From an uncultured Verrucomicrobiales bacterium (GTDB lineage Bacteria > Verrucomicrobiota > Verrucomicrobiia > Verrucomicrobiales > Akkermansiaceae): a stretch of 64,000 nucleotides of DNA. The position numbers and the translations under genes were made by a program. The number at the start of each line of letters is the position of its first letter. Position 1 is the first letter of the stretch. The notes under the pieces were generated by a model. It did not search any database. It was not told the DNA's origin and saw only the letters and a list, made by a program, of their open reading frames with translations. The DNA is taken from contig CALCWC010000108.1 in assembly GCA_937905985.1 (NCBI GenBank), forward strand, positions 1 to 64,000, read 5' to 3'. This document shows, one piece after another, positions 6,641 through 14,081 of the stretch.

Positions 6641-7942
6641 GTGAGGGAATTTCCGCAGAAAGGCAAGGAAAAGCGCGCGCATGGCGGCGGGCGGGCACCG
6701 CTCGCGCCGCGCACGCCGAAGATGGTAAAGCCGGTGGCCGCGCCGGAAGGCAGCGAGCACTGGTTGCGCCCTTGGGTGCAATTGAAGTATTTCACCTACA
6801 ACCCCGCCGTCTTCCCGCGTATGCTCGGTGCCGTCAGCCCGGATGCCGTCTCCGGCGGCCTTATCAACGTGTACGACAAGAACGGCGAGCTTTTCGGCGG
6901 CGGGTTCTGGAACGCTCGTAGCCGCACACCGCTGCGAATGCTGCGGCACAGCAACGCCGCGCTCACCGAGGATGACCTGCTCTCTGCGCTGCGCCGCGCG
7001 GTGGAGTGGCGCCGCAACGATTGCAACCTGGATGCCACCACGGATGCCTACCGCGTGGTGCACGGCGATTCCGACGGATTGGGCGGACTGATAGTGGACC
7101 GCTATGCGGATGTGCTGAGCCTGGAGGTGAGCACGCTGGGCGTGTGGCTGCGGCTGCCGGAGTGGTTGCCGCTGCTGCATGAGCTTTGCGGCACGCGCCG
7201 TCATGTCGTCACCGTGGATGAAAAGGTGGCGCGCATGGAGGGAATCGACCCCGCATCCGCGCCCAAGAGCGAACCCGTGAAGAAGGTGCGCATCCACGAG
7301 AACGGTGTGCAGTTCGAGGTGGATTTCGAGCAGGGGCACAAGACCGGCTTCTTCTGCGACCAGCGCGACAACCGCCTGCGCCTCTCCAAGCTGGTGCAGG
7401 GGCGCAGCCTGCTGGACCTGTGCTGCTATTCCGGCGGCTTCTCCATCTACGCCAAACTGTTCGGCGGTGCAGGGGAGGTGACGGCGGTGGACCTGGATGA
7501 AAAGGCCATAGCCATGGCCAAGCGCAACGCCAACATCAACGCCTCGCACGGCCCGCTCCACATCGACTTTGTGCATGCGGACGCCTTTGTGTATGCCCGC
7601 CAGATGGTGCGCAACGGCAAGACTTTCGACGTGGTGCTGCTGGATCCGCCCAAGTTTGTGCTGGGGCGCGACGAGGAGAAGGAGGAGGGCCTGAAGAAGT
7701 ACAACGACCTCAACATGCTCGGGCTGCAGTGCGTGCGGCCGGGCGGGTTGTTTGTCACATGCTCCTGCTCCGGCCTGGTGACGCCGCCGGAGTTTGAGAA
7801 AGTGGTCATCAAGGCCGCGCAGCGTTTGGGGCGCCGCCTGCAGATTTTGGATATGTCGGGGCCCGGCTGGGACCATCCGTTCCTTTCAACCTATCCTGAG
7901 GGCCGTTACCTGAAAGTCCTCTGGGCCCGAGTGATATCATGA
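6641..7942 (+). CDS. RlmI-like class I SAM-dependent rRNA methyltransferase
   Basis: About 433 residues from GTG 6641; an internal ATG at 6722 would give 406, close to the family's usual size. The N-terminal part is PUA-like with a WVQLKYFTYNPAVF segment, a middle EEHD-like section follows (RVVHGDSDGLGGLIVDRY), and the C-terminal Rossmann methyltransferase holds LLDLCCYSGGFSIYAK (SAM-binding motif I), an acidic loop (AVDLDEKAI) and the catalytic VVLLDPPKF (NPPY-like motif IV). The ATFNQRDNR-like element is CDQRDNR. Such enzymes make 5-methylcytosine in 23S rRNA; the exact target is not readable here. GTG 6641 is chosen because a strong promoter ends 6 bases before it. The stop codon overlaps the antiporter start (ATGA). 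Confidence 0.8.
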   Translation: MREFPQKGKEKRAHGGGRAPLAPRTPKMVKPVAAPEGSEHWLRPWVQLKYFTYNPAVFPRMLGAVSPDAVSGGLINVYDKNGELFGGGFWNARSRTPLRMLRHSNAALTEDDLLSALRRAVEWRRNDCNLDATTDAYRVVHGDSDGLGGLIVDRYADVLSLEVSTLGVWLRLPEWLPLLHELCGTRRHVVTVDEKVARMEGIDPASAPKSEPVKKVRIHENGVQFEVDFEQGHKTGFFCDQRDNRLRLSKLVQGRSLLDLCCYSGGFSIYAKLFGGAGEVTAVDLDEKAIAMAKRNANINASHGPLHIDFVHADAFVYARQMVRNGKTFDVVLLDPPKFVLGRDEEKEEGLKKYNDLNMLGLQCVRPGGLFVTCSCSGLVTPPEFEKVVIKAAQRLGRRLQILDMSGPGWDHPFLSTYPEGRYLKVLWARVIS

Positions 7943-9651
7943 TTACCATCGCATTAGGCTTGTCTCTCGCGCTGCTGTTGGGATTGGTGGCGCAGCGCTT
8001 CAACCTCTCCCCGCTGGTGGGCTACATCTTTGCCGGCATCTTGGCGGCGCAGGATTGGTGGGGCGTGCCCGTCAACCGGGAGATGATGGAGAATTGTTCG
8101 GATTTCGCGGTCATCCTGCTGCTGTTCGGCGTGGGTCTTCAGTTCCATTTCAAGGACCTGGTGGCGGTGCAGAAGGTGGCGGTTCCCGGCGCGCTGTTCT
8201 GCATTGCCCTGATGGTGGGCATGGGTGCGCTCGCGTTCTGTTTCCTGGGCATGGGGCAGGGGGGAATCTCCTGCGTGATGTACGGCCTGTGCATCTGTGT
8301 GTCCAGTACGGTGGTGCTCACCCGCGTGCTGGGGGACAACCACATGCTCTCATCTGCCGCCGGGCACACGGCACTGGGCTGGCTTGTGGTGGAGGATATC
8401 TTCACCATCCTGCTGCTGGTGTTGCTGCCGGCGGTGTTGGGCGGGGGCAGCATGCTCTCCGCGTTCCTGTGGATGGTGCTGAAGCTGGCCGTGCTCATCC
8501 TTGTGGTGAAGTATGCGGGCAAGTTCTTCATCTCCAAGGTCCTCTCCCGCATTTCCCGCAGCAACTCCAATGAGCTCTTCACCCTTGCGGTTCTGGTGGC
8601 AGCCTTGGGCATTGCCGTGCTGTCCGACCGCACGTTCAACGCTTCCACCGAGTTTGGTGCGTTCCTTTCCGGCATGGTGCTCGGCCAGAGCAAATTCGCG
8701 GCGCGCGCCGCGGGCGACGCCTTGCCGATGCGCGATGCCTTTGCCGTGCTGTTCTTTGTGTCCATCGGCATGGGCTTCGAGTTCAGCGGGCTGATGGAGC
8801 ACTGGCCGCTCGCGCTTGCCACGCTTGCCATCTGCATGCTGGTGAAACCCCTTGGCGCTTTCTTCGTCATCCGCGTTATGGGCAAATCTAGCCGCATGGC
8901 GCTGAAGGTGGCCGCTGCCCTCTCCCAAATCGGTGAATTCTCGTTCATCCTCGCCGCGCTCATGGTGGAGCGCTACAACGTGCTGCCGCACGGCACCGTG
9001 AACGTCATCACAGGTGTCGCCATTGTTTCCATCTTCGTCAACGCCTCTTGCTACCGCTTCATCCCCGCGCTTATCGACACGCTGGAGCGACGCGGCGTGA
9101 ACCTCATGCCAGACCCCGACACGTCCGGCGTGCCGGAACCGTCTGACGAGAATGAGCGCATCATTGTGGTGGGTTACGGCCCCTGCGGCGAGCTGGTGTG
9201 CGACATCTTGCGCCGCAACGATTTTGAAATCGTGGTGCTGGAGATGAACATCGACACCGTGTCGAACCTGCTTAAAATGGGCATACCCGCCATGTACGGG
9301 GATGCGCGCCTGCGCTCCATCCTCACCATGGCCGGCGCGGAGAACGCTTCCGCCATCATCGTTACCGCCCCCGCCGCTCCCGCTGCGGAAATTGCCGCCG
9401 CTGCACGCAGCGTCAACCCTGATATCCGCGTGCTCGCACACACCGCCTACATCCGCAACGCGCGCGACCTTATCTCCAGCGGGGCTGAAGCCGCTTTCGC
9501 GGGTGAGGCGTCCGCCGCCGTGGACATGGCGGCGCACCTGCTGTGCCGCGAGGGCATGTCACCGGAGGACGCGCACCGCGAGGGCGAGGCCGCCCTGCGC
9601 CTCCTGTTCGGTGAAACCACTGCCGAGGACGTGGAGGAGGAACCCGCTTGA
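7939..9651 (+). CDS. CPA2-family cation:proton antiporter with RCK_N domain
   Basis: 570-residue inner-membrane protein. Residues 1-385 form about 12 hydrophobic segments of the Kef/YbaL type (start ITIALGLSLALLLGL; conserved region VSSTVVLTRVL). A cytoplasmic RCK_N/TrkA-N domain follows from about 400, with the nucleotide-binding GYGPCGELVCDIL and VLEMN. No RCK_C domain is present and the C-terminus is short and acidic. The family exchanges K+ or Na+ for H+, gated by NAD(H)-type ligands. It overlaps the methyltransferase gene by 4 bases, so the two are probably translated together. Assignment to KefB or YbaL is not possible without a tree. Confidence 0.85.
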   Translation: MITIALGLSLALLLGLVAQRFNLSPLVGYIFAGILAAQDWWGVPVNREMMENCSDFAVILLLFGVGLQFHFKDLVAVQKVAVPGALFCIALMVGMGALAFCFLGMGQGGISCVMYGLCICVSSTVVLTRVLGDNHMLSSAAGHTALGWLVVEDIFTILLLVLLPAVLGGGSMLSAFLWMVLKLAVLILVVKYAGKFFISKVLSRISRSNSNELFTLAVLVAALGIAVLSDRTFNASTEFGAFLSGMVLGQSKFAARAAGDALPMRDAFAVLFFVSIGMGFEFSGLMEHWPLALATLAICMLVKPLGAFFVIRVMGKSSRMALKVAAALSQIGEFSFILAALMVERYNVLPHGTVNVITGVAIVSIFVNASCYRFIPALIDTLERRGVNLMPDPDTSGVPEPSDENERIIVVGYGPCGELVCDILRRNDFEIVVLEMNIDTVSNLLKMGIPAMYGDARLRSILTMAGAENASAIIVTAPAAPAAEIAAAARSVNPDIRVLAHTAYIRNARDLISSGAEAAFAGEASAAVDMAAHLLCREGMSPEDAHREGEAALRLLFGETTAEDVEEEPA

Positions 9652-9662
9652 TATTATATACC

Positions 9663-10073
9663 ATGGAAACATTCGACGAGCGCATGCAGGAATTGCTGGA
9701 CGACCTCTCCGTCTTCGACAACTGGACGGAGAAGTACGAGTACATCATTGACCTGGGACGCGGGCTGCCGCCCATGCCGGAGCAGTACCGCCAGGATGAG
9801 AACCTCATCAAGGGCTGCCAGAGCCGCGTGTGGGTGGGTACCGAGTTGTCCGACGGCAAGCTGATGGTGCACGCGGATAGCGACTCTCTCATCACCAAGG
9901 GGCTTATCGCCATCTTCATCCGTCTGCTCTCCGGCCTTACCCCGCAGCAGGTGATGGATGCGGACCTCTCCCCGCTGCATGAGAGCGGGCTGCGCGAGCA
10001 CCTGGCCTCCACCCGCGCCAACGCCCTCAACACCATGGAACAAACCATCCGCGCGGCGGCAAGCCGCGCCTAG
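9663..10073 (+). CDS. sufE: SufE-family sulfur acceptor protein
   Basis: 136 residues from ATG 9663. The family accepts persulfide sulfur from the cysteine desulfurase SufS for Fe-S cluster assembly. The SufE fold is seen in the order expected: a helical N-terminus (DDLSVFDNWTEKYEYII), LGRGLPPMP, the cysteine loop LIKGCQSRVW (acceptor Cys), and the SDSLITKGLIAIFIRLLSG helix. A TTG at 9648, overlapping the previous stop, has a strong GGAGGAGG 7 bases upstream and would add MILYT; either start is possible. sufS and sufBCD are not in the window. The last codons and the stop lie inside dispersed repeat copy C, which may have replaced or extended the original C-terminus. Confidence 0.85.
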   Translation: METFDERMQELLDDLSVFDNWTEKYEYIIDLGRGLPPMPEQYRQDENLIKGCQSRVWVGTELSDGKLMVHADSDSLITKGLIAIFIRLLSGLTPQQVMDADLSPLHESGLREHLASTRANALNTMEQTIRAAASRA

Positions 10074-10095
10074 CTTTTCAATTTGTACATTGTAC
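10051..10095 (+). repeat. Dispersed hairpin-heptad element, copy C
   Basis: GCGCGGC (10051-10057) / GCCGCGC (10063-10069), then CTAGCTTTTCAA and two 7-base units TTTGTAC, ATTGTAC (10082-10095). Its hairpin encodes the last residues of SufE and the SufE stop TAG follows it, so the element reaches into a reading frame. Confidence 0.75.
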
Positions 10096-10105
10096 ATCTC
10101 TCCCC

Positions 10106-10990
10106 ATGTCAAACGCCCTTCAAGAGCTCATCAACACGCGCCGCGCGGAGATTCCCGCACACACGGATGCTTTCCGCGTGGTTGACGGTACGGTGTGGCC
10201 GGGCGTGTTCATTGATGCGCTGGCGGACCGCCTGCTGGTTTCACTGCGTGACACCGCTCTGCCGCGCGGCCTGCGCGATTTGCTGGCGCAGACCGGGCGC
10301 GCCGTGTTCGTGAAGCGTCTGGACAAGGACGTGAAAGAGCCGCCCCGCCAGATATGCGGGGCACCAATGCCGTTGCGGTTTGAAATCCGCGAGAACGGGG
10401 TGCGCTACATCATGGACATGGCGGCGGGGTATTCGCAGGGCTTGTTCCTGGACCAGCGGCTCAACCGCGCGGAGGTGCGCCGCCGCTGCCACCCGGGCAT
10501 GACCCTGCTCAACACCTTCGCCTACACGGGCGGTTTTTCCGTGTGCGCCGCGCTGGCCGGGGCCACCACCAGCACGCTGGACCTGGCACAGCCGTGCCTC
10601 TCCTGGTGCCGTGAGAACATGCAGGCCAACGGCATCGACGACACCAAGCACTTCTTCTGCAAGGGCGACACCCTCCACTGGCTGGACCGCTTTGCTCGCC
10701 AGGGCCGCACGTTCGATGCCATCGTGCTGGATCCTCCCACGTTCTCGCGGGACGAGAAGGGGCGCGTGTGGCGTGTGGAGCGGGATTACGGCATGCTGGT
10801 GGAGAAAGCCGCGGCATGCCTTTCCCACAAGGGTTGGATACTCTGCACCACCAACTGCCGCAAGCTCAGCCATGCCGCTTTCCGCTCCATGGTGCAGGCT
10901 GCCGCGCCAGGTGCCACGCTCGCTCACGCTCCCATGCCTCCTGATTTCAATGGCGAGGACTACCTGAAATGCCTGTGGTGCCAATTTTGA
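10106..10990 (+). CDS. RlmI/RlmK-like SAM-dependent methyltransferase
   Basis: 294 residues, so shorter than the paralogue at 6641-7942 and lacking a PUA-like N-terminus. It keeps the EEHD-like region (MDMAAGYSQGLFLDQRLNR), SAM motif I (LLNTFAYTGGFSVCAAL) and the catalytic IVLDPPTFSR. This layout matches the methyltransferase half of RlmI/RlmK-type 23S rRNA enzymes. The start ATG 10106 follows repeat copy C and UCUCCCC, with no good ribosome site. It is convergent with mutY, whose stop lies only 6 bases away. The target base is not predictable from sequence alone. Confidence 0.8.
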   Translation: MSNALQELINTRRAEIPAHTDAFRVVDGTVWPGVFIDALADRLLVSLRDTALPRGLRDLLAQTGRAVFVKRLDKDVKEPPRQICGAPMPLRFEIRENGVRYIMDMAAGYSQGLFLDQRLNRAEVRRRCHPGMTLLNTFAYTGGFSVCAALAGATTSTLDLAQPCLSWCRENMQANGIDDTKHFFCKGDTLHWLDRFARQGRTFDAIVLDPPTFSRDEKGRVWRVERDYGMLVEKAAACLSHKGWILCTTNCRKLSHAAFRSMVQAAAPGATLAHAPMPPDFNGEDYLKCLWCQF

Positions 10991-10996
10991 CGGGTG

Positions 10997-11989
10997 CTAG
11001 GCATTGAGCAGGCGGGAGATGATTTTGCGGTCCGGCGAGGCCATGGGTATTTGCTCCAGCTCATGCAGCGGGATGTAGGCTTCTCCCTTTCGCGGGCGAG
11101 TGGAAGGTGCGGAGCGGTAGAGATGGCGTGTCACCTTGTACCGCGTGACGCTGTATGACTGGTCGGTGATGTGCTCCAGGTTCTGCACCTCGTCCTTGCC
11201 GCGGCGCGGGAGGCGCCACATGCCGGCGTGGCGCTTTCCCTCCGCTTGCCGTTCCATGAGGATGCCGCGCTTGGTTACGTGCAGGATGTCCCAGTGCTCC
11301 AGCGCGGTGGTTTGCTTCTTGGGAAGCTTGACGGGAAGCTCCGCGGGGTCCTTGGCGCGGCACCACGCGCGGATGGGGCAGAGCAGGCATTGCGGTGCAC
11401 CTGTGGTGCACACCAACTGGCCAAGCTCCATAAGCGCGGAGTTGTAGGCGCGCGGGTCCGTGCGGTGCAGCATCTGCCCGGCCAGCTGCCACTGCTCCTT
11501 GCGCCCGGCGGGGGAGTCCACGGGGGTGCGGCTGTTGCACAGGCGGGAAAACACGCGCGCCACGTTGGCATCCACCAGCGGGGCGGGCTTGTTGAATGCA
11601 AAGCTTATCACGGCTCCTGCCGTGTAGTCGCCGATTCCCGGCAGGGCGCGTATGTCCGCCTCCTCCGTGGGGAATTCGCCGCCGTGGCGCTCCATGATGG
11701 CTTGCGCTGCGGCGCGCAGCGAGCGCACGCGCCGGTAGTAGCCCAGCCCCTCCCAGGAGCGCAGGGCCTCCTCCTCCGTGGCGCTTGCCAGCGCCTGCGG
11801 CGTGGGAAAGCGGTGCATCCAGTCCGCGTACCGTCCCAGCACGGTGGGGATGGTGGTCTGCTGGAGCATGATTTCGCTCACCAGGATGGCCCACGGGTCG
11901 CTGGTGCGCCGCCAGGGGTAGTCCCGCCCGTTGGCGTGGAACCAGTCTACCAGGGCCTGTGCGGTTTGCTGCTGCTCCTGCGGGTTCAC
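10997..11989 (-). CDS. mutY: A/G-specific adenine DNA glycosylase
   Basis: 330 residues. MutY removes adenine mispaired with 8-oxoguanine. Visible are the catalytic Glu39 in SEIMLQQT, the helix-hairpin-helix LPGIGDYTA (116-124), catalytic Asp140 in LVDANVARV, and the [4Fe-4S] ligands Cys194, Cys201, Cys204 and Cys210 with the exact C-x6-C-x2-C-x5-C spacing. A NUDIX-like C-terminal domain follows (KRHAGMWRLPRRGK). It overlaps the sulP stop by 4 bases, so translation is coupled to the upstream transporter gene. Confidence 0.95.
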   Translation of the reverse strand: MNPQEQQQTAQALVDWFHANGRDYPWRRTSDPWAILVSEIMLQQTTIPTVLGRYADWMHRFPTPQALASATEEEALRSWEGLGYYRRVRSLRAAAQAIMERHGGEFPTEEADIRALPGIGDYTAGAVISFAFNKPAPLVDANVARVFSRLCNSRTPVDSPAGRKEQWQLAGQMLHRTDPRAYNSALMELGQLVCTTGAPQCLLCPIRAWCRAKDPAELPVKLPKKQTTALEHWDILHVTKRGILMERQAEGKRHAGMWRLPRRGKDEVQNLEHITDQSYSVTRYKVTRHLYRSAPSTRPRKGEAYIPLHELEQIPMASPDRKIISRLLNA

Positions 11990-13824
11990 GCGGTTTCTGT
12001 GGTGTAGATGGAGATGTCCGCCTTGGAGCCGCCCAGGAGCTGCTGGGCGCGCATGAGGGCGCGGCGGGTGGACATGTTGGGGTTCTTGGGCTCCACCAGG
12101 TAGATGTTGCTCTCTCCCTTGGCGCAGCCCTCCTGCAGCAGGGCGAGCACGCCGCTCTTGCGCAGGATGCGGTACACCTCGCGGCTGGCGCCGGAGATGA
12201 TGATGTGGCGCCCCTTCTCACGGATGAACTTGATGAGCTCCTCCAGCGCGCACACGGAGGTGGCGTCCAGGTTGCGGGCGTTTCTCATACGCAGCACCAC
12301 CACGGCCAGCGAGGGGTCCTCCGCAATGCGCGCCACCTGCTTGCGGAACAAATCCGCCGCGCCGAAGAAGAGGTCGCCCTCCACGTGGACGATGGAGATT
12401 TGCGGCAGGCGGTCGGCCTTGTCGCCAAGTTGCATGAGCGTGCCCTCGCCGTCGATGGTGTACTCCACCAGCTCCGGCTTGGCTGCCTTCCGCAGGAACA
12501 GGGAAACGGATATCACCACGCCCACGAAGATGGCAAAGTGCAGCGGCAGCATCAGCGACGCCAGGAACGTCAGCACCAGCACCACCGCATCTCCCGGCGT
12601 GGACCGGTAGCAGATGCGCAGCAGCTTGCGGTCGAACAGCGATACCGCATTGGCCAGCACCAGTGCGGCCAGCACGCTGTGCGGGATGCAGGATATCAAC
12701 GGGAAGCTCGCCAGCACAAAGGTGATGCCCAGGCAGATGAGCCCGCAGTACACGCCGGAGAAGCGCGTGGCGGCACCGGAGTTGTAGTTGAGCGCGGAGC
12801 GCGTGAGCGAGGCGGAGCAGGGTAGTGATGTGGTGAACGAGGACGCGATGTTGGCCATGCCCACGGCGAAGGTGTCCTGGTTGAGGTTGAGCGGCTCTCC
12901 GGTCTTGGCGGAGATGGTCTTGCTCATCACGGTCTGCTCCAGGGTGGAGAGGAAGGCGATGCCGATGACAATGGGGAAGAGCTCCGTGAGGTTGCCGGGC
13001 AGCGAGCCGAGTTGCGGCGCACTCAGCGTGAGGTCGCTGAACGTGAAGTCCTTCAGCATGCGCACTCCTGCGAACGTGCCGCCCGCCCATGGCTGGCTCA
13101 GAACCCAGTTCAACGCGCTCATCACCACTAGAATCACCGCAAATGTCGGCAGACAGCGGAAATGACGCCGCAGCGGGATGAACAGCAGGAACGACAGCGA
13201 GCCAAGCACTATCGGCTGCCACTGCACCATGTCCAGGTTGCGGAAGATGGCCATGGTCATGGAGAAGAAGGAGCTTCCGGCATAGACATCGTTGATGCCC
13301 ATCACATACCGCAGCTGGGAGGCAATGATGAGTGTGGCCGCACCCGTGATATAGCCCACCAGCACGCTGCGGCTCACAAACTGCAGCATTTCCGTGGCCT
13401 TCACGAACGCCCCAATCACACACAGGATGCCGGCCAGGAAGACGATCAGCGGCACAAACACCGCGGGTTGCTGCTGGATGAGCGGGGACGCCGCCAGAAA
13501 GAAGCTCGCCAGCATGAACGCCGTGGCGTTGCTCGGCCCGCTCACTGTCAGGCTGCACCGCGTGAACAACGGCGCGATGAACGTGCCAACCGTGGCCGCC
13601 ATGATGCCGTAGATGCTGTCCAACCCGGCCATGGCTGCAAACGCCATGCCCTGCGGAAGCCCCACCAGCGCCACATCCGTGGCTGCCTTCAAATCCCGCC
13701 CGGCCATGCCCCAGGTGTAGCCTTTCAACGCGTGGCGGGCGGGCAGGGGGTCCACCATGCCCTGGGTCACGAACCGCCGCAGGCCCTTCCAGCCTGCGCG
13801 GAGCCTGTACGCCGCCGCGTTCAT
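11986..13824 (-). CDS. SulP-family anion transporter with STAS domain
   Basis: 612 residues, inner membrane. About 12 hydrophobic segments cover residues 40-430, including the family signature region near the N-terminus (DLKAATDVALVGLPQGMAFAAMAGL) and SGPSNATAFML. A cytoplasmic STAS domain follows from about 450 (ISIVHVEGDLFFGAADLF ... VVVLRMRNARNLDATSVCALEEL). Members carry sulfate, bicarbonate or C4-dicarboxylates; the substrate cannot be told from motifs. A strong promoter places the ATG 8 bases after its -10 box. mutY follows in the same operon. Confidence 0.88.
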   Translation of the reverse strand: MNAAAYRLRAGWKGLRRFVTQGMVDPLPARHALKGYTWGMAGRDLKAATDVALVGLPQGMAFAAMAGLDSIYGIMAATVGTFIAPLFTRCSLTVSGPSNATAFMLASFFLAASPLIQQQPAVFVPLIVFLAGILCVIGAFVKATEMLQFVSRSVLVGYITGAATLIIASQLRYVMGINDVYAGSSFFSMTMAIFRNLDMVQWQPIVLGSLSFLLFIPLRRHFRCLPTFAVILVVMSALNWVLSQPWAGGTFAGVRMLKDFTFSDLTLSAPQLGSLPGNLTELFPIVIGIAFLSTLEQTVMSKTISAKTGEPLNLNQDTFAVGMANIASSFTTSLPCSASLTRSALNYNSGAATRFSGVYCGLICLGITFVLASFPLISCIPHSVLAALVLANAVSLFDRKLLRICYRSTPGDAVVLVLTFLASLMLPLHFAIFVGVVISVSLFLRKAAKPELVEYTIDGEGTLMQLGDKADRLPQISIVHVEGDLFFGAADLFRKQVARIAEDPSLAVVVLRMRNARNLDATSVCALEELIKFIREKGRHIIISGASREVYRILRKSGVLALLQEGCAKGESNIYLVEPKNPNMSTRRALMRAQQLLGGSKADISIYTTETA

Positions 13825-13832
13825 CCGCGCGT

Positions 13833-13861
13833 ATTCTAGCAGTTCCCATAGGGGGAGACAA
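13833..13861 (-). promoter_or_regulatory. sulP promoter (leaderless)
   Basis: On the minus strand TTGTCT, 17-base spacer, TGC-TAGAAT, then only 8 bases to the ATG at 13824. Confidence 0.7.
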
Positions 13862-14001
13862 GCACAATCAGGTTCAAGCCCTGCTCGCTGGAGGCTCGGC
13901 CATCAGCCCTGTATCGTGTTGGGGGGGCGCTCCACCTCGTTCAAATTACAAGCCATGCAGATTCCCATCAGAAAAAAAAACAAAAAAAAGCCTGAGACAT
14001 C
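13862..14001. other. Non-coding gap between sulP and SNF2 gene
   Basis: About 140 bases with no plausible gene. Bases 13863-13920 can fold on the minus strand (an imperfect stem of roughly CACGATACAGG with CCTGATTGTG around a GC-rich centre). An A-run at about 13972-13989 follows. It could hold a small RNA, but I match it to no known family. Confidence 0.3.
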
Positions 14002-14030
14002 TTGCAAAAGTTAATCAAGTGTGATATGTT
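14002..14030 (+). promoter_or_regulatory. Possible promoter of the SNF2 gene
   Basis: TTGCAA (14002-14007), 17 bases, TATGTT (14025-14030). The leader to ATG 14082 would be about 45 bases. The boxes are moderate matches. Confidence 0.4.
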
Positions 14031-14081
14031 ATTGGGTAGCGTACACGCTTGCCATGCGTGTGCGCGTCAACAAGAACGGCT

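Noticed and set aside
13840..13940. Signal-recognition-particle RNA or fluoride riboswitch in the gap upstream of sulP
   Set aside because: The minus strand holds GGGCTGATGGCC, which recalls the 3' part of the fluoride riboswitch, but the conserved 5' half is missing and the nearby sulP promoter would not transcribe it. The SRP GGAAGGAAGCAGC core is absent.
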